The position numbers and the translations under genes are program-made. The notes beneath the pieces are model-generated. The model saw only the letters and a program-made list of their open reading frames with translations. It ran no database searches and was not told where the DNA came from. Shown piece by piece: positions 53,966 to 63,746 of a stretch of DNA of 64,000 bases. Within the stretch, counting starts at the first letter, position 1; every line of letters begins with the position of its first letter. The DNA comes from Winogradskyella schleiferi (GTDB lineage: Bacteria; Bacteroidota; Bacteroidia; Flavobacteriales; Flavobacteriaceae), in the NCBI RefSeq assembly GCF_013394655.1, contig NZ_CP053351.1, positions 1,364,001-1,428,000 on the forward strand, read 5' to 3'.

Positions 53966-55690
53966 ATGAAACGCTATGTAATTATCGTGATATTTTTTAC
54001 GGTTTTCTCCTTAAATTCTCAAATATATTTTACTGACCAATCTAATATTGTTGGTGTTTCGGAGAATACAGGAGTCGTTTCCATGGGTGGCGGTGTAAGT
54101 TTTGTGGATTATGATGAGGATGGATGGGACGACATATCACTTGGAACAGGTAATGGACAATCTATTCAATTCTATAAGAATTATGATGGTTTTTTTGTCC
54201 AAGAATCTCTGTTGCCTATTGATTTGAATTTTCAAAATAAATCCATTATTTGGGTGGATTTCGACAATGATGGTGATAAGGATTTATTTGTAACAAGTCA
54301 AACTGATGGAAATAGGTTTTTTGAAAAACTCAGCGATAACTCTTTAATTGATATAACTATTTCGGCCGGATTCGTCTTAGAAAATATGTACACTTTTGGT
54401 GCGTCTTGGGGAGATATCAATAATGATGGCTGTTTAGATGTATACTTATCGAACTACAAGGAAAACACAACAATAACCAATTACCTGTATCAAAGTAATT
54501 GTGATGGTACATTTACTGAGATCACAAATGAAGTAGGCTTAGCAAATATACCAGCATTGACTTTTTGTTCAGGTTTTTTTGATTTTAATAATGATGGTTG
54601 GCAAGATTTATATATCGCCAATGATAAAGTAAAACAAAACCACTTATACAAAAACAATGGCGATGGCACATTTACAGATGTTAGTCAATCTTCAGGTACA
54701 GATTTAGTTATAGATGCCATGTCAGTAACTATTGACGATTTCAACTCTGATGGCTTTTTGGATATATTTATGACGAACACCCCAAATAATGAGGCTACCA
54801 CGGTTGGTAGTACTGTTTTGCTTAAGAATAATGGAGATGAAACGTTCACAAATATTTCTGAAAGTTCAGGAACACAATTAAATAGCTGGTCTTGGGGATC
54901 AAACTTTCTCGATGCGGAGAATGATGGTGATCTCGACTTATATATAAGTTGTTCTTATGACGGTAGCAACGGATTTCCGTCTTATGGCTTTTATGAAAAT
55001 ATTGATGGGGAAAATTTCGCTAATTTAGTTAATTCTGGATTTGAGAATTCTATAAGTAGTTTTTCGTCTGCTATCGGTGACACTAATAATGATGGTTTAT
55101 TAGATATCGTTGTTAATAATAACAATCATGCTCCCTTTATTTGGAATAACCAAACATCTACTATCAATAATTATATTAAAGTAAAATTAATCGGTACAGA
55201 ATCCAATCGCGATGCTATCGGTTCTAAGATAGAAATTTATACGAATGATAATCTGCAATACCATTATATAATGTGCGGTGAAGGTTATTTAAGCCAGAAT
55301 TCTTTAGTACAAACTATTGGCATTAATGAAGTTACCAATATAGATTATATTAAAGTGACTTGGCTTAGTGGAATTGAAGATATTGTATATAATGTAACTC
55401 CTAATCAGTTTATAACAATTATTGAAGGAAATTCCTTATCTATAAATAATTTTGGTGATAGGATTTCAGTAAATTTTAAGAACCCTGTTGATGACACTAT
55501 GCAAATTGATACTTCTCATTTAGTTGAAAATTTAACTTTGTATAATAGTACAGGAGCTTTACTTCTTGAAAAACCTGTTATGAAAAAACAGTTTGAATTA
55601 AATCTTTACACGCTTCAGGCAGGTATCTATTTTTGTAGTTTGAAATTTGATAACGATCGAATTAAGATTATAAAATTAATTAAACGCTAA
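53966..55690 (+). CDS. secreted FG-GAP/VCBS-repeat protein with T9SS sorting domain
   Basis: 574 residues with signal peptide (IFFTVFSLNSQ). Five or more FG-GAP/VCBS-like repeats with the calcium loop pattern DxDxDGxxD (VDYDEDGWDDI, VDFDNDGDKDLF, GDINNDGCLDVYL, FDFNNDGWQDLYI, DAENDGDLDLYI), then an ASPIC/UnbV-like domain (~390-480: IGSKIEIYTNDNLQ, YLSQNSLVQTIGI), and a degenerate C-terminal T9SS domain (ENLTLYNSTGALLL ... AGIYFCSLKF). Likely cell-surface adhesin or binding propeller. Confidence 0.88.
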   Translation: MKRYVIIVIFFTVFSLNSQIYFTDQSNIVGVSENTGVVSMGGGVSFVDYDEDGWDDISLGTGNGQSIQFYKNYDGFFVQESLLPIDLNFQNKSIIWVDFDNDGDKDLFVTSQTDGNRFFEKLSDNSLIDITISAGFVLENMYTFGASWGDINNDGCLDVYLSNYKENTTITNYLYQSNCDGTFTEITNEVGLANIPALTFCSGFFDFNNDGWQDLYIANDKVKQNHLYKNNGDGTFTDVSQSSGTDLVIDAMSVTIDDFNSDGFLDIFMTNTPNNEATTVGSTVLLKNNGDETFTNISESSGTQLNSWSWGSNFLDAENDGDLDLYISCSYDGSNGFPSYGFYENIDGENFANLVNSGFENSISSFSSAIGDTNNDGLLDIVVNNNNHAPFIWNNQTSTINNYIKVKLIGTESNRDAIGSKIEIYTNDNLQYHYIMCGEGYLSQNSLVQTIGINEVTNIDYIKVTWLSGIEDIVYNVTPNQFITIIEGNSLSINNFGDRISVNFKNPVDDTMQIDTSHLVENLTLYNSTGALLLEKPVMKKQFELNLYTLQAGIYFCSLKFDNDRIKIIKLIKR

Positions 55691-55892
55691 AATAATTTCA
55701 TTATTTGAGGTCAACTTTTAGCTCTTCTCAAAACTTTTCCAGCATTATCTAAATTAGCAGGTAATTTTTCGATGTATTATGTTTGACTTTTATCGAGGTT
55801 TTCTACTCTTGAACGATTTGAAAGCTAAAGCTAATTATGTTCTAAATAATTAACATATTTTTAAAGAATTACTAACTTTAATATTAAAATAC

Positions 55893-58800
55893 ATGAGAAA
55901 AATTACATTAGTGTTATTTGCATTGGTTGCGTTATGTTGGCAGTCTAATGCACAATTTACCGAAAGTTTTGAAACAGAAATACCTGCAACATGGACGGTA
56001 TTGGATCTAGCAAGTTCTAATTCATGGACATGGGATGATACGCCATCTGGTTCTGGAGGAGCCCAAGATGGTACTGCTGTCGCAGGAATTGTATATGATG
56101 CGGCTGTTGCACATGATGATTATTTAATTACGCCTCAAATTGCCGTTACAGCTGGACTGAACGATAGGCTATCTTTTTATATACAATCAAGAAGTGCTAC
56201 GTTTTTAGAATCTTATGAAGTATTGTTGTCAACTGGAACTACTGCTGCAGTGGATTTTACAGTTGTGCTTCAAGCAGAGAGTGATGCACCAGCAGCATGG
56301 ACGCAACAAGAGTTTGATTTATCAGCTTATGTAGGTCAATCAGTATATGTTGCGGTTAGAGCAACAGGTACCAATGAATTTGAACTTTATGTAGATAATG
56401 TTGTAAATGACGCCATTGTTACAGATGCATTAGATTATTACAATTTACAATTCCCTGCAACATTAGCGTTTCCTGAGAATGAAATGACTGATCAATTTGT
56501 TTATGCGCAGGCTTATGAAGCTGGTTTAACAGACACTACTACAGGCGGTCCTGCTGCAGGAATTGAGGTATGGATTGGTTATAGCGACGCTGATACAGAC
56601 CCTTCAGGTACAGGTTGGACGTGGGAAGTAGCTGCATTTAACACGGAAGCGGGCAACAACGATGAGTATTTTGTAGATATGCAAGACCTTGGTTTAGCAG
56701 AAGGAACTTATTATTACGCGAGCCGTTTTAGTTTAAATACTGGGCCTTTTACTTATGGAGGAATTTTAGCTGATGGCAGCAATGGAGGTGCTTGGGATGG
56801 AACAACTAATATCTCAGGTGTGTTAACGGTTGAAGCGCCAGTACTTCCGCCAGGAGAAGGATGTGACTTACCTTTTGTTGCAACTGTAGAGGCAGATTGT
56901 TCAACGGCAACGCCAATTACAATAGATTTTGCTACAGCACCAAATATTGGTGGAACTGGCACATGTGATGCAAGTGGAGATAATAGAGGATTTTGGTATG
57001 AATTTACTGCACCTGCATCAGGTACGGTAAATATTAGCAACTCAGGTGCTAATAATGAATATGTGATTTTAGACGCTTGTGGTGGAACTGAAATTCTTTG
57101 CGGAGCCATGGATGCTACTAATGAGATTAGTGGTTTAACGCCTGCAGCGGTTTATAAAATGGCTATTTGGAAAGATAGTTTCCAAACATTATCAACTGAC
57201 GATTTCTGTATTCAAGAAGTGAATTGTGGTGCGCCGAGTGCTTTAATGGCTTCAAATGCCACCACAACTTCTGCCGAATTAAGTTGGACAGCAGGTGGTT
57301 CAGAAATCCTTTGGGATATTGAATTAGTAGATATTACTGCTGGAGATACTGCAACTGGTACAGCAACAGCTACCGGTGTTTCTAATCCATATACCCAAAT
57401 GGGGTTAGCCGCAAATAATGAATATGAATATTATGTGCTTGCTGACTGTGGCGGATCTACATCTGTATGGGCAGGCCCTTTCTCTTTTACAACTCCATGT
57501 AATAGTTTTGTGCCAGATTATCTTGAAAGTTTCGATACTGGTGTTGCACCGAGTTGTTGGATTGAAGCTGGATCTGGAGATCCTACAACTGGACCATCAG
57601 ATTTAGGCGGAGGACTATGGAATCATGATGAATTTGCAAATATTGGCTCAACAAATAATTCGGCGCAAATTAATTTATATACAAATAATAGAGAAGATTG
57701 GTTAATTTCTCCGTCTTTTGATTTATCAGGTGGAAGTTATGAGCTTGTTTATACGGTTGCGTTAACTGATTTTGCAAATTCCAATCCTCCTGAATTGAAT
57801 GGAATGGGATCTGACGATGAGGTACAGATGTTAATTACAACAGATGGCGGTGCGAGTTGGAATAATTTAACGACTTATAATCAATCTAGCTACCCTTCAG
57901 AAACTGGAGATGTGGAGACCTTTGATTTAAGTGCTTATACTGGTACAGTTCAATTTGCTATTTGGGCCACAGATGGTACTGTTGACGATGATGAAGACTA
58001 TGATTTCTTTATTGACGAATTTATTGTAAGAACTCCATTAGCATGTGTATCTGCTGTAGTTGATTCATCAGATATATTTGATGATTGTGGTAATTCTCAG
58101 TTTTATGTTGATATAGATATAACAACGGTGGGTGATGCAACACAAATTAATGATGGTACCACTACTTTTGCTATTACTGGTACAGGTGTATTACAAGTCG
58201 GTCCTTATACTGATGGTTCTTCAGTTACTTTAACTGTAGAGCACGCTGACGTAGCATGTAATTTTAGTTTAGGAGATTTTACTTATACTTGTCCACCTGC
58301 TAATGATCTATTTGCTGATGCCATAGTCATCGCTTGTGGAGATGTAGTTTCAGGAACTACCATTGGTGCAACTCAAGATGAATCAGACGCGCCAGAGGAT
58401 GCGACAGTTGAAGATGATACACCTGCAGATAACGATTCCCCTTGGGTTTGGTATTCATTTACAGGTACAGGCGTCTCAGAAATTGTAACCTTGTCTACAT
58501 GTGGTACAGCCAATACAGATTTTGATACAGAATTATTTGTTTATACAGGTACTTCGGGCGCATTAACATTAATCGATGATGGTTATGACGAATGTGGTGG
58601 TTCTACTGAAAATTATGCAGCAGAAACATCTTTTACATCTGATGGTACTACAACATATTATGTGGCCGTTGGCGGATGGAATGTAGGTAGTGTTGGTAAT
58701 TTTCAATTGACTGTAACATGCGTAGAAGAGTGTACTGCAGATGCAGGTACTTTAACAGCAGATGCAACTCCAGTTGAATTAGATGGTTCAACTACTATCA

Positions 58801-59363
58801 GTGCCACTCCAAATGGTGATATCGTTGTTCCAACGGATTATGATGTAACCTATGTATTAACATCTGGAGCAAGTTTAGTAATAGAGCAAGCAGGTGCTAC
58901 ACCTAGCTTTGATGTTACAACTACTGGAGACTATACTATTCATACTTTAGTAGCTGAGACTACAGATAACACAGATCCAAACTATTTAGATTTAGGTGTT
59001 ATTGTATTTGGAACTACAACTGGAGGTGATGTTTTAGGTATTGTAAGTACAAATAATTTATGCGCATCTTTAGATGTAACTGGAGCGCCAATCGTAGTTG
59101 AAGATCTCTTAAGTTTTGGAGAATTTGAAAATGAAGCCGCTTTCACATACTATCCAAACCCAGTTAAAAATACATTAACATTAAATGCTCAAAACACCAT
59201 AGAGCAAGTAGCAATGTATAATATGCTAGGTCAAGAAGTATTAAGAGCTACGCCTAATTCAGTAGATAGTGATTTAGACATGTCTCAGTTACAAACTGGT
59301 ACTTATTTTGTTAAAGTAACAATTGCAAATATTACTGAAACAATAAGAGTGATTAAGCAATAG
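55893..59363 (+). CDS. large secreted multidomain protein with T9SS sorting domain
   Basis: 1156 residues with signal peptide (VLFALVALCWQSNAQ). Domain order: a cleaved-adhesin/MAM-like jelly roll (~20-175), an intermediate region, a PPC-like domain (~325-440, GFWYEFTAPASGTVNIS), fibronectin type III (~443-535, TTTSAELSWTAGGS), a second jelly roll (~540-710), a second PPC-like domain (~800-935, PWVWYSFTGTG), and a T9SS type A domain (ENEAAFTYYPNPVKNTLTL ... GTYFVKVTI). Very rich in Asp and Thr. No protease or hydrolase catalytic motif was seen, so adhesive or glycan-binding function is inferred. Confidence 0.88.
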   Translation: MRKITLVLFALVALCWQSNAQFTESFETEIPATWTVLDLASSNSWTWDDTPSGSGGAQDGTAVAGIVYDAAVAHDDYLITPQIAVTAGLNDRLSFYIQSRSATFLESYEVLLSTGTTAAVDFTVVLQAESDAPAAWTQQEFDLSAYVGQSVYVAVRATGTNEFELYVDNVVNDAIVTDALDYYNLQFPATLAFPENEMTDQFVYAQAYEAGLTDTTTGGPAAGIEVWIGYSDADTDPSGTGWTWEVAAFNTEAGNNDEYFVDMQDLGLAEGTYYYASRFSLNTGPFTYGGILADGSNGGAWDGTTNISGVLTVEAPVLPPGEGCDLPFVATVEADCSTATPITIDFATAPNIGGTGTCDASGDNRGFWYEFTAPASGTVNISNSGANNEYVILDACGGTEILCGAMDATNEISGLTPAAVYKMAIWKDSFQTLSTDDFCIQEVNCGAPSALMASNATTTSAELSWTAGGSEILWDIELVDITAGDTATGTATATGVSNPYTQMGLAANNEYEYYVLADCGGSTSVWAGPFSFTTPCNSFVPDYLESFDTGVAPSCWIEAGSGDPTTGPSDLGGGLWNHDEFANIGSTNNSAQINLYTNNREDWLISPSFDLSGGSYELVYTVALTDFANSNPPELNGMGSDDEVQMLITTDGGASWNNLTTYNQSSYPSETGDVETFDLSAYTGTVQFAIWATDGTVDDDEDYDFFIDEFIVRTPLACVSAVVDSSDIFDDCGNSQFYVDIDITTVGDATQINDGTTTFAITGTGVLQVGPYTDGSSVTLTVEHADVACNFSLGDFTYTCPPANDLFADAIVIACGDVVSGTTIGATQDESDAPEDATVEDDTPADNDSPWVWYSFTGTGVSEIVTLSTCGTANTDFDTELFVYTGTSGALTLIDDGYDECGGSTENYAAETSFTSDGTTTYYVAVGGWNVGSVGNFQLTVTCVEECTADAGTLTADATPVELDGSTTISATPNGDIVVPTDYDVTYVLTSGASLVIEQAGATPSFDVTTTGDYTIHTLVAETTDNTDPNYLDLGVIVFGTTTGGDVLGIVSTNNLCASLDVTGAPIVVEDLLSFGEFENEAAFTYYPNPVKNTLTLNAQNTIEQVAMYNMLGQEVLRATPNSVDSDLDMSQLQTGTYFVKVTIANITETIRVIKQ

Positions 59364-59385
59364 CCTAATCCAATTATAAATTTTA

Positions 59386-59416
59386 AAAAGCCGCTAATTT
59401 TAGCGGCTTTTTTTTG
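59386..59416 (+). terminator. strong intrinsic terminator after the 1156-residue gene
   Basis: AAAAGCCGCTA (59386-59396) / TAGCGGCTTTT (59401-59411), perfect 11-bp stem with T-run to 59415. Confidence 0.93.
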
Positions 59417-59520
59417 CTTTATAATCCATTGATTAAATGACCAATAATTCATTTTAATTTTGAATAGTATTCAACTGATTTAAAGCTAAAGTAAGTATCA
59501 AAAATTGCATTTGGTTTAAT

Positions 59521-59528
59521 TACCTTTG
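59521..59528 (+). promoter_or_regulatory. Bacteroidetes -7 box for GT2-coaE run
   Basis: TACCTTTG, only 6 bp before the ATG at 59535, implying a leaderless or almost leaderless mRNA. Confidence 0.5.
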
Positions 59529-59534
59529 TGCACT

Positions 59535-60536
59535 ATGAAAGCCATTGATTTTTCTTTTGTTATTCCTGTTTATAACAGACCTGATGAGATTGGGGAACTT
59601 CTAGAAAGTTTTTCGAATCTTGAAGGTCAGCATAACTATGAAATTGTAATTGTAGAAGATGGATCAACTGAAACCTCTGAGCATGTGATTGAGCAATTTA
59701 AAAGTGAACTTGATATTTCTTATTACTTCAAATCAAATTCAGGTCCAGGGGATTCTAGGAATTATGGTATGGAAAAAGCCAAGGGAAATTATTTTATTAT
59801 TTTAGATTCTGACGTATTGTTGCCTTCAAATTATTTAACTGAAGTGAAAGACTTCCTGTCTCAATCTTATTACGATTGTTTTGGTGGACCTGACGCGGCA
59901 CATCCTTCATTTTCTAATCTTCAAAAGGCCATAAACTTTGCTATGACGTCTTTTATAACTACAGGTGGAATAAGAGGAGGTAAGCAAAAGGTAGAAGATT
60001 TTCAACCACGCAGTTTTAATATGGGCTTATCAAAAAAAGCGTTTTTGGCTTCTGGTGGATTTGGAAAAATTCATCCAGGTGAAGATCCAGATTTATCATT
60101 GCGTTTGTACCAATTAGGATTTAAAACAACACTTATTGAAACTGCCATTGTATTTCATAAGCGTCGTATTTCATGGTCCAAATTTTATAAGCAAGTCCAT
60201 AAATTTGGAATGGTAAGACCGATTCTTAATCAATGGCATCCCCATTCCAAAAGTATGGTGTATTGGTTTCCTACAGTGTTTAGTTTAGGCTTTATCACTT
60301 CAATCCTTTTGATGTTGTTTCATATTAATTTTCCATTATATTTATATGGCTTTTATTTTTCACTAGCTTTTGTTTTGGCTTTGTTTTCAAATCAGAATAT
60401 TATCATTGCATTTCAGGCGTTATTGGCTATACTTATCCAGTTTTTTGGATATGGTCACGGATTTTTGAAATCCACATTTTATTTGGTGGTTTTAGGTCGA
60501 AAACCTGAGACATCTTTTCCGCAACTGTTTTTCTAA
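59535..60536 (+). CDS. family 2 glycosyltransferase, membrane associated
   Basis: 333 residues from ATG 59535; the longer TTG-start frame overlaps the promoter box. GT-A fold: FSFVIPVYNRPDEIGELLES, IVIVEDGS, sugar-nucleotide site ILDSDVLL, and GEDPDLSLRLYQLGFKT with the acceptor motif. Two or three transmembrane helices at ~250-320. Glycan product unknown. Followed by YbbR-like and coaE genes at 7 bp and 1 bp spacing, a likely operon. Confidence 0.92.
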   Translation: MKAIDFSFVIPVYNRPDEIGELLESFSNLEGQHNYEIVIVEDGSTETSEHVIEQFKSELDISYYFKSNSGPGDSRNYGMEKAKGNYFIILDSDVLLPSNYLTEVKDFLSQSYYDCFGGPDAAHPSFSNLQKAINFAMTSFITTGGIRGGKQKVEDFQPRSFNMGLSKKAFLASGGFGKIHPGEDPDLSLRLYQLGFKTTLIETAIVFHKRRISWSKFYKQVHKFGMVRPILNQWHPHSKSMVYWFPTVFSLGFITSILLMLFHINFPLYLYGFYFSLAFVLALFSNQNIIIAFQALLAILIQFFGYGHGFLKSTFYLVVLGRKPETSFPQLFF

Positions 60537-60543
60537 TTTATCA

Positions 60544-61506
60544 ATGAATTCTAAGAAAAAACTAAATATACGAGACCATTTTAAGAAGAGAAGCGTTAAG
60601 CGTTTTAGCCTTTTCTTTGCCATTGCATTTGTGTTTTTAATTATTTCAAAACTATCTAACGATTACAAACAAACCATAAAACTAAAAGTAAATTTGGTTA
60701 ATGTTGATGACGAAATTTTGATAAAAAATGATTCCGCCAATTATATCAATGCCTATGTTGAAGCTAAGGGATTTTCTTTATTGCCATTAATGTTCAAAAG
60801 TGCAAAAGAACTTATAGTAGATTCCAAAAGTGAGGTGAGTTTACAACCTAATCATTTTAAATTCAATGTTCGAAAACACAAATATCTTATTGAAAATCAA
60901 TTAGGCAATGCTTTTGAGCTGATTTCATTGATGCCAGATACACTCATGATAGCGTATTCTAAACGTGCTTCAAAATTAGTTCCAGTGAGACTTAAAAGAA
61001 ATATTGGTTATGCTGTAGGTTATGATTTAAAGGGTGATTTTGAATTTAATGTGGACAGTGTGAAAATTGTGGGCGCTGCTTCTGAGGTTAATAAAATCGA
61101 TTCAATTTTTACGGAAGAATTAATTGAAAATGAGGTAAAAAGTGCTATTAAAAAAAAAATAAAACTGGATATTTCAAAGTTTGAAAACATTGAAATTTTT
61201 CCAAAGGAAGTAACAGTGCATGGTAAGGTTCTTCGGTTTACAGAAGGTACAGCTGAAGTACCTGTCACCATCAAAAATCAACCTAAAAATATTACCATCA
61301 ATTATTTTCCCAAAACCGTCAACGTTTCCTATTACGTAGATTTAGAAAATTACAACGGAATTAAAAATTCAGATTTTAAAATTGAGTGTGATTATGCAGA
61401 CTTAGAAGCAGAACAGACCTTTTTAATACCGAAGGTGGTTAAAAAACCTGATTTTGTAAAACATGTTAATATCAAACAAAAACGAATCGATTTTATAAAA
61501 TTATAA
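60544..61506 (+). CDS. YbbR-like domain protein
   Basis: 320 residues. One N-terminal membrane helix (RFSLFFAIAFVFLIISKL), then YbbR-like beta repeats (VPVRLKRNIGYAVGYDLKGD, VKIVGAASEVNKIDSIFTEE, VTVHGKVLRFTEGTAEVPVTI). YbbR (CdaR) proteins regulate diadenylate cyclase in Firmicutes; in Bacteroidetes the gene commonly lies next to coaE and its role is not known. Spaced 7 bp from GT2 and 1 bp from coaE. Confidence 0.88.
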   Translation: MNSKKKLNIRDHFKKRSVKRFSLFFAIAFVFLIISKLSNDYKQTIKLKVNLVNVDDEILIKNDSANYINAYVEAKGFSLLPLMFKSAKELIVDSKSEVSLQPNHFKFNVRKHKYLIENQLGNAFELISLMPDTLMIAYSKRASKLVPVRLKRNIGYAVGYDLKGDFEFNVDSVKIVGAASEVNKIDSIFTEELIENEVKSAIKKKIKLDISKFENIEIFPKEVTVHGKVLRFTEGTAEVPVTIKNQPKNITINYFPKTVNVSYYVDLENYNGIKNSDFKIECDYADLEAEQTFLIPKVVKKPDFVKHVNIKQKRIDFIKL

Positions 61507-61507
61507 T

Positions 61508-62101
61508 ATGGTAGTAGTTGGACTAACAGGAGGCATAGGGAGTGGGAAAACAACAATTCTTAACTATTTTCAATCATTAGAAGTACCCATTTACATCGCA
61601 GATGCTGAGGCTAAGGCTTTGATGAACCGTTCAAAAGTCATTAAGAGAAAATTGATTGACTTGTTTGGTAAAGAGGCGTACAAAGATGGTCAATTGAATA
61701 GACCATATTTATCTTCAAAAATTTTTAACGATAAGGGGCTACTTTCTAAAATGAATGCCATCGTTCACCCAAAAGTAGCATCACATTTTAAGCGCTGGCT
61801 GAAAAAACAACATACTGAATACGTCATAAAAGAGGCAGCAATCATTTTTGAAAATAATTTAGAGCATCAATACAATTATATCATTACAGTCGTTGCCGAC
61901 GAAGAATTAAGAATTAACCGTGTTATGAAACGCGATACTGTTTCAAAAGAGCGCGTGAAGTCTATCATTAAAAATCAACTATCAGATGCTATAAAGATTG
62001 AAAAATCTGATTATGTTATTTATAATAACGATTTAAAAGAGGCTAAAATTCAGGCACTTGAGATTCATCACGACATCCTAAAAAAAATAAACCAACAATA
62101 A
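61508..62101 (+). CDS. coaE: dephospho-CoA kinase
   Basis: 197 residues. P-loop GLTGGIGSGKTTILNYF, DAEAKALMNRS as the substrate/cofactor aspartate region, IVHPKV, and lid with RVMKRDTVSKERVKSIIKNQ. Last step of CoA synthesis, completing the pathway begun by coaBC in this window. Ends the GT2-YbbR-coaE run. Confidence 0.95.
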   Translation: MVVVGLTGGIGSGKTTILNYFQSLEVPIYIADAEAKALMNRSKVIKRKLIDLFGKEAYKDGQLNRPYLSSKIFNDKGLLSKMNAIVHPKVASHFKRWLKKQHTEYVIKEAAIIFENNLEHQYNYIITVVADEELRINRVMKRDTVSKERVKSIIKNQLSDAIKIEKSDYVIYNNDLKEAKIQALEIHHDILKKINQQ

Positions 62102-62170
62102 AAGCGATTCATTTGTTAACGTTAGGTTAAACCTAATTTGTACTAAATGTTAAAATGTTAAATTTGACTG

Positions 62171-63736
62171 ATGGGCAAAAAGCTATTCGTGTTATTGATA
62201 GTCTTAATGAGTTTATCGCTCATAGGAATTATTTTTGTTCAATCATTTTTTATAAATAATAGTATAGAAAATGAGAATAAGAATTTTACGCTGAGTGTTA
62301 AACGTTCGTTGAGTTATGTGTCTAAATCCATTGCAGAGTATGAGTTTAGAGATTATTTTGAGAGGTTACAACCTTATTTGAACAACGATAATAAAGCGGA
62401 CACTTCTATAATAAAACAATTATTTATTACGGATGAAGATGATATCAATGACAAAACCATTATACATCGTAATACCGTTTTAGAAGAGCGTTTTAGAGTG
62501 CCTTCGATGTTCATTGAAATTGATGCAGATAGTTTTAATATCAGTAAATTGTATAGTGAGCGTGTTACAGAAACTTATAATACGACAACTATTGACGGTG
62601 TTAGACGAATAGATCCAGAAAAGCGCTTAAGGGAATATTCCTCACTGGGAGCTTTGGATAAGCAAATGTATGAGGATACTTTTAAATCTTTTTTAAAGGA
62701 CAAGCCGGTTTATAAACGTATTTCAGAACAACAAGTTGAAACTTTATTAAAGCGTGAATTAGAAGATGAAGGTATAAATCTGGATTTCGAATTTGCCATT
62801 TATGATGATGATTTGGCAACTAAAGTTCAATCCAATAATTTTGAATATGAAGACCCTTATGGAATTCCTGTTTTTTTAGACAATAATAACGAAAGCAGTT
62901 ATAAACTCTTAGTAGAGTTTCCAGATCGGAAAAAGTATTTGTTATCCTCAATTTTATGGATGATTGTACTTTCAATCATATTTACAAGTATTATAATTAT
63001 TGCTTATACCAGTGCCATTTATCAGTTGATAAAACAACGTCAAATATCGCAGATTAAGACAGATTTCATTAATAATATGACCCATGAGTTTAAAACACCA
63101 ATTGCGACTATTAATTTGGCTTTAGACTCCATCAGGAATCCTAAAATAATCAGTGACCAAGAAAAGGTATTACGTTATTTGGGAATGATCAAGGAAGAAA
63201 ATAAGCGTATGCATGCCCAAGTGGAAAATGTATTGCGTATATCTAAGTTAGATAAAAATGAACTAAATATTAGTAAGGAAAGACATGAGTTGCACGACTT
63301 AATTGAAGATGCAATTACTCATGTGGAACTTATTGTTGAAGACCGACAAGGTTATGTGAAAGCGCATTTAGATGCTGAGCATTCATCGGTTTTAGCCAAT
63401 GAGACACATTTTACAAATGTGATTGTCAATATTTTGGACAATGCCATAAAATATTCGGATGATGCACCAAAAATAGATGTTTACACCGAAAATGTTGGTA
63501 ATAATATCATATTGAAAATTGCCGATCAAGGCAATGGGATGTCCAAAGCAGTTGCTAAACGTGTGTTCGAGAAATTCTATAGGGAGCATACTGGAAATGT
63601 CCATAATGTAAAAGGACATGGTTTAGGTCTGGCTTACGTAAAAAGAATAGTAGATGACCATCATGGTCATATATCAGTAGAAAGTGAAAAAGGAAAAGGC
63701 AGTACTTTTATTGTAAAGATGCCGTTAATATCATAA
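62171..63736 (+). CDS. two-component sensor histidine kinase
   Basis: 521 residues. N-terminal transmembrane helix (LFVLLIVLMSLSLIGIIFVQ), a ~215-residue periplasmic sensor region, a second helix (SSILWMIVLSIIFTSIIIIA), HisKA with phospho-accepting H in NNMTHEFKTPIATIN, and HATPase with N box NILDNAIKYSDD, G1 DQGNGMS, G2 GHGLGLAYVKRI. No HAMP domain was recognised. Signal unknown. Ten bases before the response-regulator gene, so they form a cognate pair. Confidence 0.95.
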   Translation: MGKKLFVLLIVLMSLSLIGIIFVQSFFINNSIENENKNFTLSVKRSLSYVSKSIAEYEFRDYFERLQPYLNNDNKADTSIIKQLFITDEDDINDKTIIHRNTVLEERFRVPSMFIEIDADSFNISKLYSERVTETYNTTTIDGVRRIDPEKRLREYSSLGALDKQMYEDTFKSFLKDKPVYKRISEQQVETLLKRELEDEGINLDFEFAIYDDDLATKVQSNNFEYEDPYGIPVFLDNNNESSYKLLVEFPDRKKYLLSSILWMIVLSIIFTSIIIIAYTSAIYQLIKQRQISQIKTDFINNMTHEFKTPIATINLALDSIRNPKIISDQEKVLRYLGMIKEENKRMHAQVENVLRISKLDKNELNISKERHELHDLIEDAITHVELIVEDRQGYVKAHLDAEHSSVLANETHFTNVIVNILDNAIKYSDDAPKIDVYTENVGNNIILKIADQGNGMSKAVAKRVFEKFYREHTGNVHNVKGHGLGLAYVKRIVDDHHGHISVESEKGKGSTFIVKMPLIS

Positions 63737-63746
63737 AAAACGAATT

